From: Actinomyces sp. Marseille-P3109
Lineage (GTDB): Bacteria > Actinomycetota > Actinomycetes > Actinomycetales > Actinomycetaceae
Length of the DNA stretch: 64,000 nt
Reading direction: 5' to 3'
NCBI RefSeq assembly: GCF_900323545.1
Contig: NZ_OOHN01000008.1
Location: forward strand, 1-64,000
This document shows positions 8,403-16,905 of the stretch, in pieces; position 1 is the stretch's first letter, and each line of letters opens with the position of its first letter. The position numbers and the translations under genes are program-made. The notes under the pieces were generated by a model that did no database searches, had not been told where the DNA came from, and saw only the letters and a program-made list of their open reading frames with translations.

Positions 8403-9815
8403 ATGATGTTCACTCTTCCAGCGCTCCAGGGCGCGCTACCGGCCACCAACGCCGTGAGCCACACGGACAGTCATACGCAGCTCATCGTGGCCGCCCTGCT
8501 CGGCATCGCCACGATCATCGTGCTCATCGTCTGGCGCAAGATGCATCCCTTCCTTGCGCTGACGCTGGGCTCGGCGGTCCTGGCCGTCGTCGCCGGCATC
8601 CCGCTGACCGACACCTTCACCGCCTTCACCAAGGGAATGGGCACCACGATCGGTGACGTGGGCACCCTCATCGCCTTCGGGGCGATCGTCGGTCGTCTCC
8701 TCATCGACTCCGGCGGGGCGGACCAGATCGTCGACACCGTCCTGGCCCGCACGCCCGGTCCCCGCCTGCCCTGGGCGATGGCGCTTATCGCCTTCGTCGT
8801 CGGCATCCCGCTGTTCTTCGAGGTCGGCATCGTCCTGCTCATCCCCGTGGTCATGATCGTCGCCCGGCGGGCTCATCAGCCGCTCATTCTTCTGGGTGTG
8901 CCCGCCCTGGCCGGCCTGTCCGCGCTCCACGGCCTCGTGCCGCCGCACCCCGGGCCGCTCATCGCCATCAATGCTGTCAAGGCCGACTTAGGGCTCACCC
9001 TCGGGCTGGGGCTGCTGGTCGCCGTACCCACGGTCATCATCTCCGGGCCCATCGCGGCCCGCTTCATGGCCAGATGGGTGCCGATTGAGGCGCCCGAGCC
9101 ACTGGGGGCCTCGGACGAGGAGCACGAGGGGCCGCGTCCCGCCTTCGCAACCTCGATCACGGTGGTCCTGCTGCCCGTGGGACTCATGCTCCTGCGCACC
9201 GTCGTCGAGACCCTCGTCCCCAAGACCAGCAGCAACCCGGCAGTCCACGCGGCCCTATTCGTGGGCAAACCGATCGTCGCCCTGCTGATCACGGTCCTGG
9301 CGGCCATGTACCTCTTCGGGTTCCGCCTGGGGCTGGGCGCCGACGACGTCAGCGGACGGGTCGGGGCCTCGCTCGGACCCATTGCCGGGATCCTGCTCAT
9401 CGTGGGGGCCGGGGGAGGGTTCAAGCAGACCCTCGTGGACTCCGGGATCGCCGACATCATCGCCGCCTGGATCCAGCAGGCGGCCGTGCCCGCTCTCCTG
9501 GCCGGGTGGCTCGTCGCCGTCGCCGTGCGCCTGGCCACCGGATCGGCGACCGTCGCCACCATCACCGCAGCCGGCATCATGGCGCCGCTGGCCGCTCACA
9601 TGCCGCAGACCGAGGTCGCTCTTCTCGTCCTGGCGATCGGCGCCGGATCGGTCTTCCTCTCCCACGTCAACGACGCCGGCTTCTGGCTGGTCAAGGAGTA
9701 CTTCGGGATGACCGTGGGACAGACCTTCAAGACCTGGTCGCTGATGGAGACGATCCTGTCCGTGGTCGCCATGGCGACGGTCAGCCTCCTCGCGCTCGCC
9801 CTGGGAGTTCTCTGA
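8403..9815 (+). CDS. gntP: Gluconate:H+ symporter, GntP family
   Basis: A 470-aa integral membrane permease with about 12-14 hydrophobic segments. Family signatures include GLSALHGLVPPHPGPLIAI (about residues 175-193), GAGGGFKQTLVDSGIAD and the C-terminal LSHVNDAGFWLVKEYFGMTVGQTFKTWS. GntP proteins import gluconate or related sugar acids with protons. The position directly after gntK and next to the divergent regulator makes gluconate the likely substrate. The gene has an ACGGAGACGACA site before its ATG. Confidence 0.93.
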   Translation: MMFTLPALQGALPATNAVSHTDSHTQLIVAALLGIATIIVLIVWRKMHPFLALTLGSAVLAVVAGIPLTDTFTAFTKGMGTTIGDVGTLIAFGAIVGRLLIDSGGADQIVDTVLARTPGPRLPWAMALIAFVVGIPLFFEVGIVLLIPVVMIVARRAHQPLILLGVPALAGLSALHGLVPPHPGPLIAINAVKADLGLTLGLGLLVAVPTVIISGPIAARFMARWVPIEAPEPLGASDEEHEGPRPAFATSITVVLLPVGLMLLRTVVETLVPKTSSNPAVHAALFVGKPIVALLITVLAAMYLFGFRLGLGADDVSGRVGASLGPIAGILLIVGAGGGFKQTLVDSGIADIIAAWIQQAAVPALLAGWLVAVAVRLATGSATVATITAAGIMAPLAAHMPQTEVALLVLAIGAGSVFLSHVNDAGFWLVKEYFGMTVGQTFKTWSLMETILSVVAMATVSLLALALGVL

Positions 9816-10047
9816 CCGGCCGCCGAGGCATGTGAGCGGCGTCCTTGGGGTGCGGCGGAAACTCGGGCAGGATGGGTCTCTGGTCCGGGAGCCGCCCGGC
9901 CTGGCTGGTGCCCCGGTCTCGGCGCGCGTCGCATGAGTCGACGCCCTGCGCCGTCGAGCCGCGAACGCCGGCACCTCACGCACCGACGCGCACGCTGCCG
10001 GCGATCTGCGCGGCGGCGTGCTCCCGGTCCCAACCGACAGGACCCTC

Positions 10048-11601
10048 GTGGCCGCACACCGCACCTCCTCCTCCCACCGCTTCGCCTCCGGAAGGACCCC
10101 GGCCGCCGGGGAGGCCACCTTCGCCTCCCTCGGCGTGGACTCCGACCTTGCCGCCGACCTCGACGCCCGCGGCTTCACCGCGCCCTTCCCCATCCAGGCC
10201 ACCACCCTGCCCGACACCCTCGCCGGGCGTGATGTGCTCGGCCGCGGCCGCACCGGCTCGGGAAAGACCCTCGCCTTCAGCCTCCCGCTGGTCCAGCGCC
10301 TGGCGCAGCAGGACAAGGCCCGCCCCGGCCACCCCATCGGCCTGGTCCTGGCCCCCACTCGCGAGCTCGCACTCCAGATCGCCGAGGTCATCGAGCCCCT
10401 GGCCCGCGTCGTCGACATGGATGTGGCCACCATCTTCGGCGGTGTCTCCGCCAAGCCCCAGGAGAAGGCGCTCAAGGCGGGGGTCGACGTCGTCGTCGCC
10501 TGCCCCGGCCGGCTCCTGGACCTCATGGGCCAGGGGCTCGTCAGCCTCGACGAGGTTGAGATCACCGTCCTGGACGAGGCCGACCACATGGCCGACCTCG
10601 GCTTCCTTCCCAACGTCCGCCGCATCCTGCGCGCCACCCCGCAGCGCGGCCAGCGCCTGCTGTTCTCCGCCACCCTGGACAACGGCGTGGATGCGCTGGT
10701 GAGGGAGTTCCTCCACGACCCGCTCCACCACTCCGTGGATCCCTCGACCTCGCCCGTGGACGCCATGACCCACCGCGTCTGGATGGTGGCGGACAAGACC
10801 GCCAAGGACGGCGTCGTGCGTCGGCTGGCCTCCGGGGAGGGGCAGCGCATCCTGTTCACCCGCACCAAGCACCTCGCCCGGCGCCTGGCCCGCAAGCTCG
10901 TCCAGGCAGGCATCCCCGCCGTCGAGCTCCAGGGCAACATGAGCCAGAACGCTCGCGAACGCGCCATGAAGGCCTTCTCCACCGGGCAGGTCCACGTCAT
11001 GGTCGCCACTGACATCGCCGCCCGCGGCATCGACGTCTCAGGCGTCGAGCTCGTCGTCCACGTCGACCCGCCCGCCGAGCACAAGGCCTACCTGCACCGC
11101 TCCGGGCGCACCGCCCGCGCCGGAGCCACCGGGAGCGTCATCACGCTCGTCCTTCCCGAGCAGGGGCGCGACGTCCAGGTCCTGCTCCGAAAGGCCCGGA
11201 TCCGTGCGGACATCGAGCGCATCCGGCCAGACGACGACGCCGTGGCCGCCCTCGTGGGGAAGGTCGCCGACGCCGTCGAGCTCGAGGACATGCCCGAGGG
11301 CGTGGCCGTCAAGGGCGGTAGCCCCAGCGGGCGAGCCTCCACCGGGCGGCCGGGTCACGGTGAGCCGGGGCGTGACCGGCCCGGCCGTGGCGGTCGTGGC
11401 CGTGGGGCCAAACGACGTGGCAGCAGTGGCGGGCGGGGTGCCGGCCACGGCGCCGGTCAGGAAAGTGGCGCCAGGCAGGGCGGCCATGGAGGCCGCGGTG
11501 GACACGGCGGGCGCAGAAGTGGCTCCCAACGGGGCGGCGGCTCGCGCTCAGGCCAGTCGCGTCGAGGGCGCGCCTCCGGTGGTCAGGGTCGACAGGGATG
11601 A
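10048..11601 (+). CDS. DEAD-box ATP-dependent RNA helicase with Arg/Gly-rich tail
   Basis: ATP-driven RNA unwinding enzyme, probably acting in ribosome assembly or mRNA turnover. In order: Q motif (FTAPFPIQATTLP), motif I GRTGSGKT, Ia PTRELALQI, II DEAD, III SATL, then the second RecA domain with FTRTKHLARRLARKL, ATDIAARGIDV and HRSGRTARAG. The final roughly 90 residues are a basic RGG/GRG-rich tail, likely RNA-binding. I prefer the GTG at 10048, which follows an AGGACC site; the frame stays open to a GTG at 10018. Confidence 0.92.
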   Translation: MAAHRTSSSHRFASGRTPAAGEATFASLGVDSDLAADLDARGFTAPFPIQATTLPDTLAGRDVLGRGRTGSGKTLAFSLPLVQRLAQQDKARPGHPIGLVLAPTRELALQIAEVIEPLARVVDMDVATIFGGVSAKPQEKALKAGVDVVVACPGRLLDLMGQGLVSLDEVEITVLDEADHMADLGFLPNVRRILRATPQRGQRLLFSATLDNGVDALVREFLHDPLHHSVDPSTSPVDAMTHRVWMVADKTAKDGVVRRLASGEGQRILFTRTKHLARRLARKLVQAGIPAVELQGNMSQNARERAMKAFSTGQVHVMVATDIAARGIDVSGVELVVHVDPPAEHKAYLHRSGRTARAGATGSVITLVLPEQGRDVQVLLRKARIRADIERIRPDDDAVAALVGKVADAVELEDMPEGVAVKGGSPSGRASTGRPGHGEPGRDRPGRGGRGRGAKRRGSSGGRGAGHGAGQESGARQGGHGGRGGHGGRRSGSQRGGGSRSGQSRRGRASGGQGRQG

Positions 11602-11786
11602 GCTGACGGAGCGGATTGGGAATCAAACCGTGCCGGGACGGGTTCCCGTCACCGAGGGGATGTGGAGGCCGGCTCCCGTCGGCTCCGCAGTCTCACTGGG
11701 AGAGAGGGTGTGAGGAGCTCTCACCGTGTCCCGGCGATGATCGCTGGGGTCATCGACATGTCACCCGTCTCTGAAGGAGACCCAAT

Positions 11787-12053
11787 ATGTTCAGCATCAT
11801 AGGATTCGTGTGGACGATCGTCATCGGTGCCGTTGTCGGCTGTCTGGCTCGGCTGCTCCTGAGAGGACAGCAGAACATCTCGCTGTTGTGGACCACTGTG
11901 CTGGGAATCGTCGGGGCCTTCATCGGCGACGCCGCGGCCAGGTCTCTCGGCGTTGTCGCGACGTCGGGTATTGACTGGATCCGGTGGGGACTGTCGATCG
12001 TTGCGGCCATGATCGCGATCTCCATCTACCTTCGCCTCACGGGGAAGAAGTAG
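11787..12053 (+). CDS. GlsB/YeaQ/YmgE-family small membrane protein
   Basis: An 88-aa protein with three hydrophobic segments and the family Gly-rich pattern (GAVVGCLARLLLRG, then LLWTTVLGIVGAFIGDAAA). Pfam calls the family transglycosylase-associated, but no enzymatic activity is established; members are stress-related membrane proteins. A GAAGGAG site lies just before the ATG. It appears to be a single-gene transcript. Confidence 0.85.
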   Translation: MFSIIGFVWTIVIGAVVGCLARLLLRGQQNISLLWTTVLGIVGAFIGDAAARSLGVVATSGIDWIRWGLSIVAAMIAISIYLRLTGKK

Positions 12054-12270
12054 GCGCAGTGCCCCTTCCGCCGGCTGCCGCCCGCGCGGGAGCGGGGTCA
12101 GACCCGCTGCACGACCAGGACTCGCGCCCCTCCGGCTGCCTTCGGCGCAGGAGTGAAGTGGCTGCGTGAGCAAGATCGTCTCTGGCTCCTCCGGGCTCCT
12201 GGCGCGCGGGAGCGGGGTGGCGGTACTACGGTTGAGTGGCTGACACCGATCGGGAAGGTGGAGGGAGTAC

Positions 12271-13170
12271 GTGGCGGCACACCTTTCGCGACGAGCTTTG
12301 ACCGGTGCCATGACCGGCCTCATTCTGGCCGGGTGCGCCTCCCAGGGGCCGCAGCATCCGGCCGCGCGTACCAGCCCGCCGCCGCACCTGCGCTCACGAG
12401 GGGCGAGCGATGCCCCGAGCCTGCGGCCGGCGTCGGGAGACCTGTCCGCCCCCGTAGCCTTCTCCTACACCGACTCCGACGACGAGACCTCCGACTGCAT
12501 CTTCTACGCGGCCGGGGATGCGCCGGTCGGGCTGGTCGTCTACCTCGACGGTGACGGGCACCCCTTCCACAACCAGGGCGGCCAGGGCTCGGCCGAACGA
12601 TCCGGAGGTGGTCTGGCCGGTGACGGGGGAGTAGTCGAGGCGGCGGGCGCTCGCGGGTACGACGTCGTCTCGGTGCGCTCTCCCGGCGACGAGGGGATCT
12701 GGTGGGTGGACGACCAGGACGGGAAGGTCCGGTACCTGGAGGAGGCGCTCGACTACGTCGCGGTCGAGTGTGGGGCGAACACGGAGCGGGTCTGGCTCGT
12801 GGGTTACTCCGGCGGGTCGGAGTTCATCAGCCAGTGGTTCTTCCCCGCCTACGCCGAGCGCATGGCGGGCGGGGGCTTCATCCTCTTCGGCGGCGGTGAC
12901 GCGCCTGAAGAGGAGGGGACGGCGGCCTTCTCCGGAGACGCCAAGGAACGGCTCTCGCTGAACTGGGTGACTGGGACGCGCGACGTGCCCGGTAACAGCG
13001 TCGACAGATTCGATGGCTTCGGGCACGCCAGGAACAGCCTGAACTACTACCGCGCGGCGGGCTTCCGCCACACCTGGAGCGAGTCGCCCGACGACGACCA
13101 CGACAGCATCACTGAGCAGTTCGGCCGCTACGTTGGCCGTGTGCTCGACGATGCCGCAAGTGAAAAATAA
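12271..13170 (+). CDS. Lipoprotein with alpha/beta-hydrolase fold
   Basis: A GTG start at 12271 follows GGAGGGAGTAC. The N-terminus is a lipoprotein signal: basic RR, a hydrophobic core and the lipobox LAGC at about residues 20-23, then a Pro/Ser-rich linker. The mature part has an alpha/beta-hydrolase arrangement, with a nucleophile elbow GYSGG at about 175-179 and a C-terminal ESPDDDHDSI that could supply the histidine. The substrate is unknown; esterase-like lipoproteins of this kind are common in actinobacteria. It is the last backbone-like gene before GC content drops. Confidence 0.7.
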   Translation: MAAHLSRRALTGAMTGLILAGCASQGPQHPAARTSPPPHLRSRGASDAPSLRPASGDLSAPVAFSYTDSDDETSDCIFYAAGDAPVGLVVYLDGDGHPFHNQGGQGSAERSGGGLAGDGGVVEAAGARGYDVVSVRSPGDEGIWWVDDQDGKVRYLEEALDYVAVECGANTERVWLVGYSGGSEFISQWFFPAYAERMAGGGFILFGGGDAPEEEGTAAFSGDAKERLSLNWVTGTRDVPGNSVDRFDGFGHARNSLNYYRAAGFRHTWSESPDDDHDSITEQFGRYVGRVLDDAASEK

Positions 13171-13223
13171 AAAAACTTACTCAGAGGTTTTTCGACTAGG
13201 GTTGCTTAATTGTGATCTCTGTG

Positions 13224-13253
13224 TTGACGTTGCTGGCAGGGTGAAGTTGTAAC
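13224..13253 (+). promoter_or_regulatory. Candidate promoter of the DUF4041 gene
   Basis: TTGACG at 13224-13229 and TGTAAC at 13248-13253, spaced by 18 bp, in an AT-rich spacer 40 bp before the ATG. This is a reasonable sigma-70-like arrangement but not distinctive. Confidence 0.35.
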
Positions 13254-13293
13254 ATTCATTCTGCCTTACTTTACCTGTCGACAAAGAGGTCTC

Positions 13294-14679
13294 ATGATGT
13301 TTGGTGAGAAAAAAAGGAAGATCCAAACTCTCGAACAGCAGTTGAGTGCGGGGGCGCAGCAGTATGATGCCGCGCTCGCGTCAATTGGAGAGCTTCGGGC
13401 GCTACTTGATCGGGTCGGAGGTGGGGATCTGGTTACTATGCAGGAAGTTTCTGCGCAAATGAGGCGTGACCAGGTCGAATTGCAGGCCTCTCTGGAGCGG
13501 CAGAAATTGGAGTTCTCCCAGCGGGCCGCTTCGGCGGAGGAGAGCCTTCGCGTTCTTGAGCGTGATGCGCGTGCAGTTTCCGGTAAAATCGATGACCGCA
13601 AGCGAGAGCTCGCACAACTCGACATGCACCTTTCGGATGCTGTTGTTATGGTCGACAACGGGCTGACAAATTATGTGCATCCTGCCGAGTCTTCTCTAGA
13701 GCTTAGTGGTCGCCTCTCGGAGGTGCGTTCTCAGATCAAGGAGATGATTAGGGATAAGGTGGCGATCAGAGCCAGAGAGGGCTTCACGTTCAATAACTCG
13801 GCATCGCAAGGGCGTAAGTTCGTTGCTGACATGTCGAAGATGATGTTGCGTGCCTATAATGCTGAAGTTGAGAACTGTGTTCTCACTGTCAAGGCCGGAA
13901 ATGGTGAGGCGGCTCGCAAACGACTTGAGCGCACCCGTGACCAGGTGGAGCGTCTTGGTTCGCTCATCAACCTGAGGATAGATGGCAGATACCATGCGCT
14001 CCGCCTCGAAGAACTCGACCTGTCGCTCAGGTATCAAAACGCTAAAAAGGCTGAAAAAGAGGCGGAGCGGGAGGAGAAGGCGAGACTGCGTGAAGAGCGT
14101 AAAGCGCAGCAGGAACTTGCCCAGCGCCGAGCGAAGCTCGACAAGGAGCGTGAGCACTACCAGCACGTGCTCCAGTCTCTCGTGGATCAGGGGCGAACGG
14201 ATGAGGCTGATGAGATCAGGTCCCAGCTTGAAGGGCTTGATAAGGAGATTGAGAAGGTTGATTTCCGTGCCGCTAATATCCGTGCAGGATATGTGTATGT
14301 CATCTCCAATATTGGGGCGTTCGGTGATCGAATGGTTAAGATCGGCATGACGCGTCGGCTTGATCCGATGGATCGTGTTCGAGAACTTGGAGATGCCTCT
14401 GTCCCGTTCGGTTTCGACGTCCATGCACTGTTCTTCTCTGATGATGCTGTCACAGTAGAGGCTGATCTGCATCGAAGGTTCGCGGACAAGCGGGTTAATC
14501 GTGTCAACACTCGCCGTGAGTTCTTCCATGCGTCGCCTGCTGAGGTTCGCGACGTCCTCGCGGAGGTGGCTGGAAACCTCCTGGAGTTCACTGAAGAGCC
14601 GGAGGCGGAGCAGTACCGTCTGAGCCTTCAAATGGCAGAATCGGAGAATAGTGGCGTCATCGTCAGCGGAAGAGATTGA
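13294..14679 (+). CDS. DUF4041 coiled-coil protein with C-terminal GIY-YIG/T5orf172 domain
   Basis: A 461-aa protein. Residues 1-130 are a long coiled coil, the middle (about 130-230) carries the DUF4041-type block (ASQGRKFVADMSKMMLRAYNAEVENC), a second charged coiled coil follows at about 240-320, and the C-terminus (about 325-420) is a T5orf172/GIY-YIG domain (GYVYVISNIGAFGDRMVKIGMTRRLDPMDRVRELGDASVPF, HRRFADKRVNRVNTRREFF). Such fusions are common in prophages and integrative elements, and their job is not established. The ATG follows AAAGAGG. Codon use is clearly unlike the upstream host genes. Confidence 0.8.
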   Translation: MMFGEKKRKIQTLEQQLSAGAQQYDAALASIGELRALLDRVGGGDLVTMQEVSAQMRRDQVELQASLERQKLEFSQRAASAEESLRVLERDARAVSGKIDDRKRELAQLDMHLSDAVVMVDNGLTNYVHPAESSLELSGRLSEVRSQIKEMIRDKVAIRAREGFTFNNSASQGRKFVADMSKMMLRAYNAEVENCVLTVKAGNGEAARKRLERTRDQVERLGSLINLRIDGRYHALRLEELDLSLRYQNAKKAEKEAEREEKARLREERKAQQELAQRRAKLDKEREHYQHVLQSLVDQGRTDEADEIRSQLEGLDKEIEKVDFRAANIRAGYVYVISNIGAFGDRMVKIGMTRRLDPMDRVRELGDASVPFGFDVHALFFSDDAVTVEADLHRRFADKRVNRVNTRREFFHASPAEVRDVLAEVAGNLLEFTEEPEAEQYRLSLQMAESENSGVIVSGRD

Positions 14680-15156
14680 GGGTAGGAGTCGGCTGCTGGC
14701 TGCGTCTTTGCGTCCTCGAGTTCTTGCCTCACTCTTCGGTTTTTGAACCTCCGGAGTAGCCTGCGATCCGTAAGGTGTGGTCGTGAGAGCCGGATATGTC
14801 GTTGTGGCTGCGTGACCTGTGCTCACATCCGGCTACCTGGGCTGGTGACGATTGAGCTCTGCTCAACACGAGTAGCGTCTTTCTTGGTGCTGGCCAGGGT
14901 ATCCACTCACGTGGATCGGTGCCATCTGACCTCACCTGATTCCAGCAACCATCACGCAGCCTGGAAGCATGTACCGGTAGGGCAGTGGGAAGCTGCTTTT
15001 GGCCTGCTACGGGCGCCCCACTTCCTATGCTCACCGTGGTCCACGGATCTCGCGGGCAGTCCCACCTGAGGTACCGAGCCACCCTTGGCGGGCATCCTTG
15101 ATGCGACTCGTCGGTCGGTGGGCACTGCTCCGCCATAATGGTGGGGAGTCACCCCG
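14680..15156. other. Non-coding or degraded stretch in the island
   Basis: About 480 bp with no reading frame that looks protein-like in either direction, no RNA gene and no clear repeat. It separates the DUF4041 gene from the broken XRE gene and may be eroded mobile-element sequence. Confidence 0.4.
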
Positions 15157-15387
15157 GTGCAACCGGGTGACTCCCATGATAAACAAACAGCTCAGCTGAA
15201 CCAGCTGCTCTTCGAGCATCGAATGACGTGTAAGGACCTGGCTGACCAGTTCGGTGTCACACGATCTGTTATCAGCCGCAAGCTCCGTGGCTAGGTCAGC
15301 TGGACCGCTGAAGAGCTCTCCATCATGACCGCGCTGTTCTGCCGTAAGGTGGATGACTTCGCTCCGATCTGCAGCGGTGGAGAATGA
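15157..15387 (+). pseudogene. XRE/Cro-type HTH regulator with in-frame stop
   Basis: Starting at the GTG at 15157 (GGGGAG upstream) the frame encodes a small Cro/C1-type DNA-binding protein. The helix-turn-helix CKDLADQFGVTRSVISRKLRG is followed immediately by TAG at 15292-15294; after it the same frame continues with the expected VSWTAEELSIMTALF helix and ends at 15387. The stop sits where phage-type XRE repressors normally have a residue such as Gln, so a CAG to TAG change is the simplest explanation. The truncated product would keep the HTH but lose the last helices. Confidence 0.7.
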
Positions 15388-15411
15388 GCGCCGGCTGAGT
15401 GGCGTCCAGCC

Positions 15412-16137
15412 ATGAAGAAGGTCTCGGCCCATACCGGGGCCGAGGCCGGTGTGGTACGCCTCCGCGAGATCAATGAGAACAAACTAGAAACATTACTCGC
15501 GCTGCGGGCTGATGTGCTGGCTCGTGCGGGGGAGCGGCTGGCCGGCGAGGATGCGTCGCAGGCGTTGGCACAGGCCACACCGTCCACAGCATGCCAGTCA
15601 TCATGTGACGAGGCACCAACGAAGGGTACCGCCCTGGCTAATCAGACGGTCGAGCCGGTTGAGACCGGAGCTAGACAGCGCCCTACCCCGTCGCCTCACT
15701 CTGTGATGGGTGACTCGCTGGAGGTGCCTGCTAGTGGAGACAGTGAACCACCAAGCAGCGATGGCCTTGTGAAACCCGCCCACAGCCCTATCCGCGCAAA
15801 GACGGACGCCAACGCTGTTGCACGCACTATCATGCAGCGTCAGCATCACCTTACCGCAGCCGAGCGAGATGAGGTGGCGCAGCTATACAAGGATGGCTTG
15901 CCAGTCCGCACGATCTGTGAGCGCTTCGGCATCAGCAAGGATGTGGTCTATGGAATCCGTCGGCGGCGCGGGCTACCACGACGCCGGGCAGGCATGACGG
16001 ACGAGCAGAAGATGCAGGCGGTAGAGCTGCGCGCACGGGGAGTATCCGCAGCTGCGATCGGCAGGCAGTTTGGCGTCAACGTCAAGACGGTGTTGGCCTA
16101 CTTGCGTGCAGCAGATAGCGACCAGACTCGCCGGTAA
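15412..16137 (+). CDS. Protein with two helix-turn-helix segments
   Basis: A 241-aa protein beginning 25 bp after the XRE remnant. The first roughly 70 residues are charged, and the middle is Pro/Ser/Thr-rich and probably disordered. The C-terminus has two homeodomain-like HTH segments in tandem: LTAAERDEVAQLYKDG...ICERFGISKDVVYGI and MTDEQKMQAVELRARGVSAAAIGRQFGVNVKTVLAYL. The second looks like the Hin/transposase type. It could be a regulator or recombination accessory protein of the island; no specific family is recognised. Confidence 0.6.
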   Translation: MKKVSAHTGAEAGVVRLREINENKLETLLALRADVLARAGERLAGEDASQALAQATPSTACQSSCDEAPTKGTALANQTVEPVETGARQRPTPSPHSVMGDSLEVPASGDSEPPSSDGLVKPAHSPIRAKTDANAVARTIMQRQHHLTAAERDEVAQLYKDGLPVRTICERFGISKDVVYGIRRRRGLPRRRAGMTDEQKMQAVELRARGVSAAAIGRQFGVNVKTVLAYLRAADSDQTRR

Positions 16138-16156
16138 GCTTCATTCCGCCACCCCC

Positions 16157-16527
16157 TCACCCCTCATCTTCCACATACCGCGCCAGCGCACTCACCAGCC
16201 GCCGGGCACTCTCTAGGGTGATGTCGAGGCCGTGGGAGCGGGAGCCGTCGCCTATGTAGAGCCAGGTGTCGCTGTCGTGTGGGTACTGGTAGCGCACTAG
16301 GGTGAGTTTGGTGGCGGTGGGGTGATGGTGGATGGTGGATGGTGGATGGTGCCAATCTCATTGGTGGTGCGTTCCAGGGCGATGCAGGGCATGAGGGCTG
16401 GGGTGGCTTCGTGGAGGTGGTCATCTGCCTTGTCTGGTGTGTCGGCGTTGTGGCTGATGCACCAGGCTGGGCAGGCGGTGGTTGGTGGTGTGTTGTTCTC
16501 ATCGGTGTGGTCTGCTGGTGTTGCCAT
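16157..16527 (-). pseudogene. DUF6907-like protein, frame broken at a 7-bp tandem repeat
   Basis: From the ATG at 16527 the frame gives a small protein with CPAWCISHNAD and H-rich residues, typical of the zinc-ligand-like start of DUF6907 proteins of actinobacterial mobile elements, and stops within the proline stretch after about 76 residues. In another frame the expected C-terminal part follows: KLTLVRYQY, DTWLYIGDG, LDITLESARRLVSALARYV, ending at 16157. The break coincides with four tandem copies of a heptamer (16324-16351). One extra copy, or two fewer, would restore a single frame, so this may be a phase-variable gene rather than a dead one. Confidence 0.6.
16324..16351. repeat. Heptanucleotide tandem repeat (GATGGTG)x4
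   Basis: Four perfect head-to-tail copies of a 7-bp unit inside the coding region of the DUF6907-like gene. Since 7 is not a multiple of 3, gain or loss of a unit by slipped-strand mispairing shifts the reading frame. Confidence 0.9.
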
Positions 16528-16905
16528 TGGTCTCCCCTTTCTTGGCCTTTGGTGTGTGGTGGGGCTGTTGGGGGGAGAGTGAAGCGGAGGGTGGGAGGAA
16601 GTGGGAGGGCGGATGGCTGAGGGAGAACGAGGAAGTAAGCTGGACTACACCCGCAACACATTGATGATTCAGATTCTTCAAAAAGGGGCGGGTCAGACTC
16701 AAACTGACCATGCCGACATCTGACGGCCTCATCTGTGAGTTACCCATCAGCTTTCATACGCTATCGCGTGACGGCGATTCAACGCCGCTTCGCCCCTCAA
16801 TATGAAGATTAGCAGACTTTTAGGACAAACACAAACATGTGCGTTCCAAGTGTATATTAACTAGAAGGCGGTAGCCTCATTGTTTCAACAGCAAAGTAAC
16901 TGTGA
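16528..16905. other. Intergenic region, no gene seen
   Basis: About 380 bp between the start of the DUF6907-like gene and the end of the paralog pair, both on the minus strand. The frames here are shadows of low-complexity sequence. The AT-rich part near 16800-16870 could hold the end of the upstream transcript or the promoter of the DUF6907-like gene; no clear hairpin was found. Confidence 0.4.

Noticed and set aside
9255..11084. 609-aa minus-strand frame across gntP and the helicase
   Set aside because: Shadow of two confidently identified plus-strand genes; composition is Arg/Ser/Ala low-complexity typical of reverse-strand GC-rich frames.
16164..16661. 165-aa Pro/His-rich minus-strand frame
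   Set aside because: It is a third frame over the DUF6907-like gene; its sequence is low-complexity and shows no family pattern, while the two other frames carry recognisable halves.
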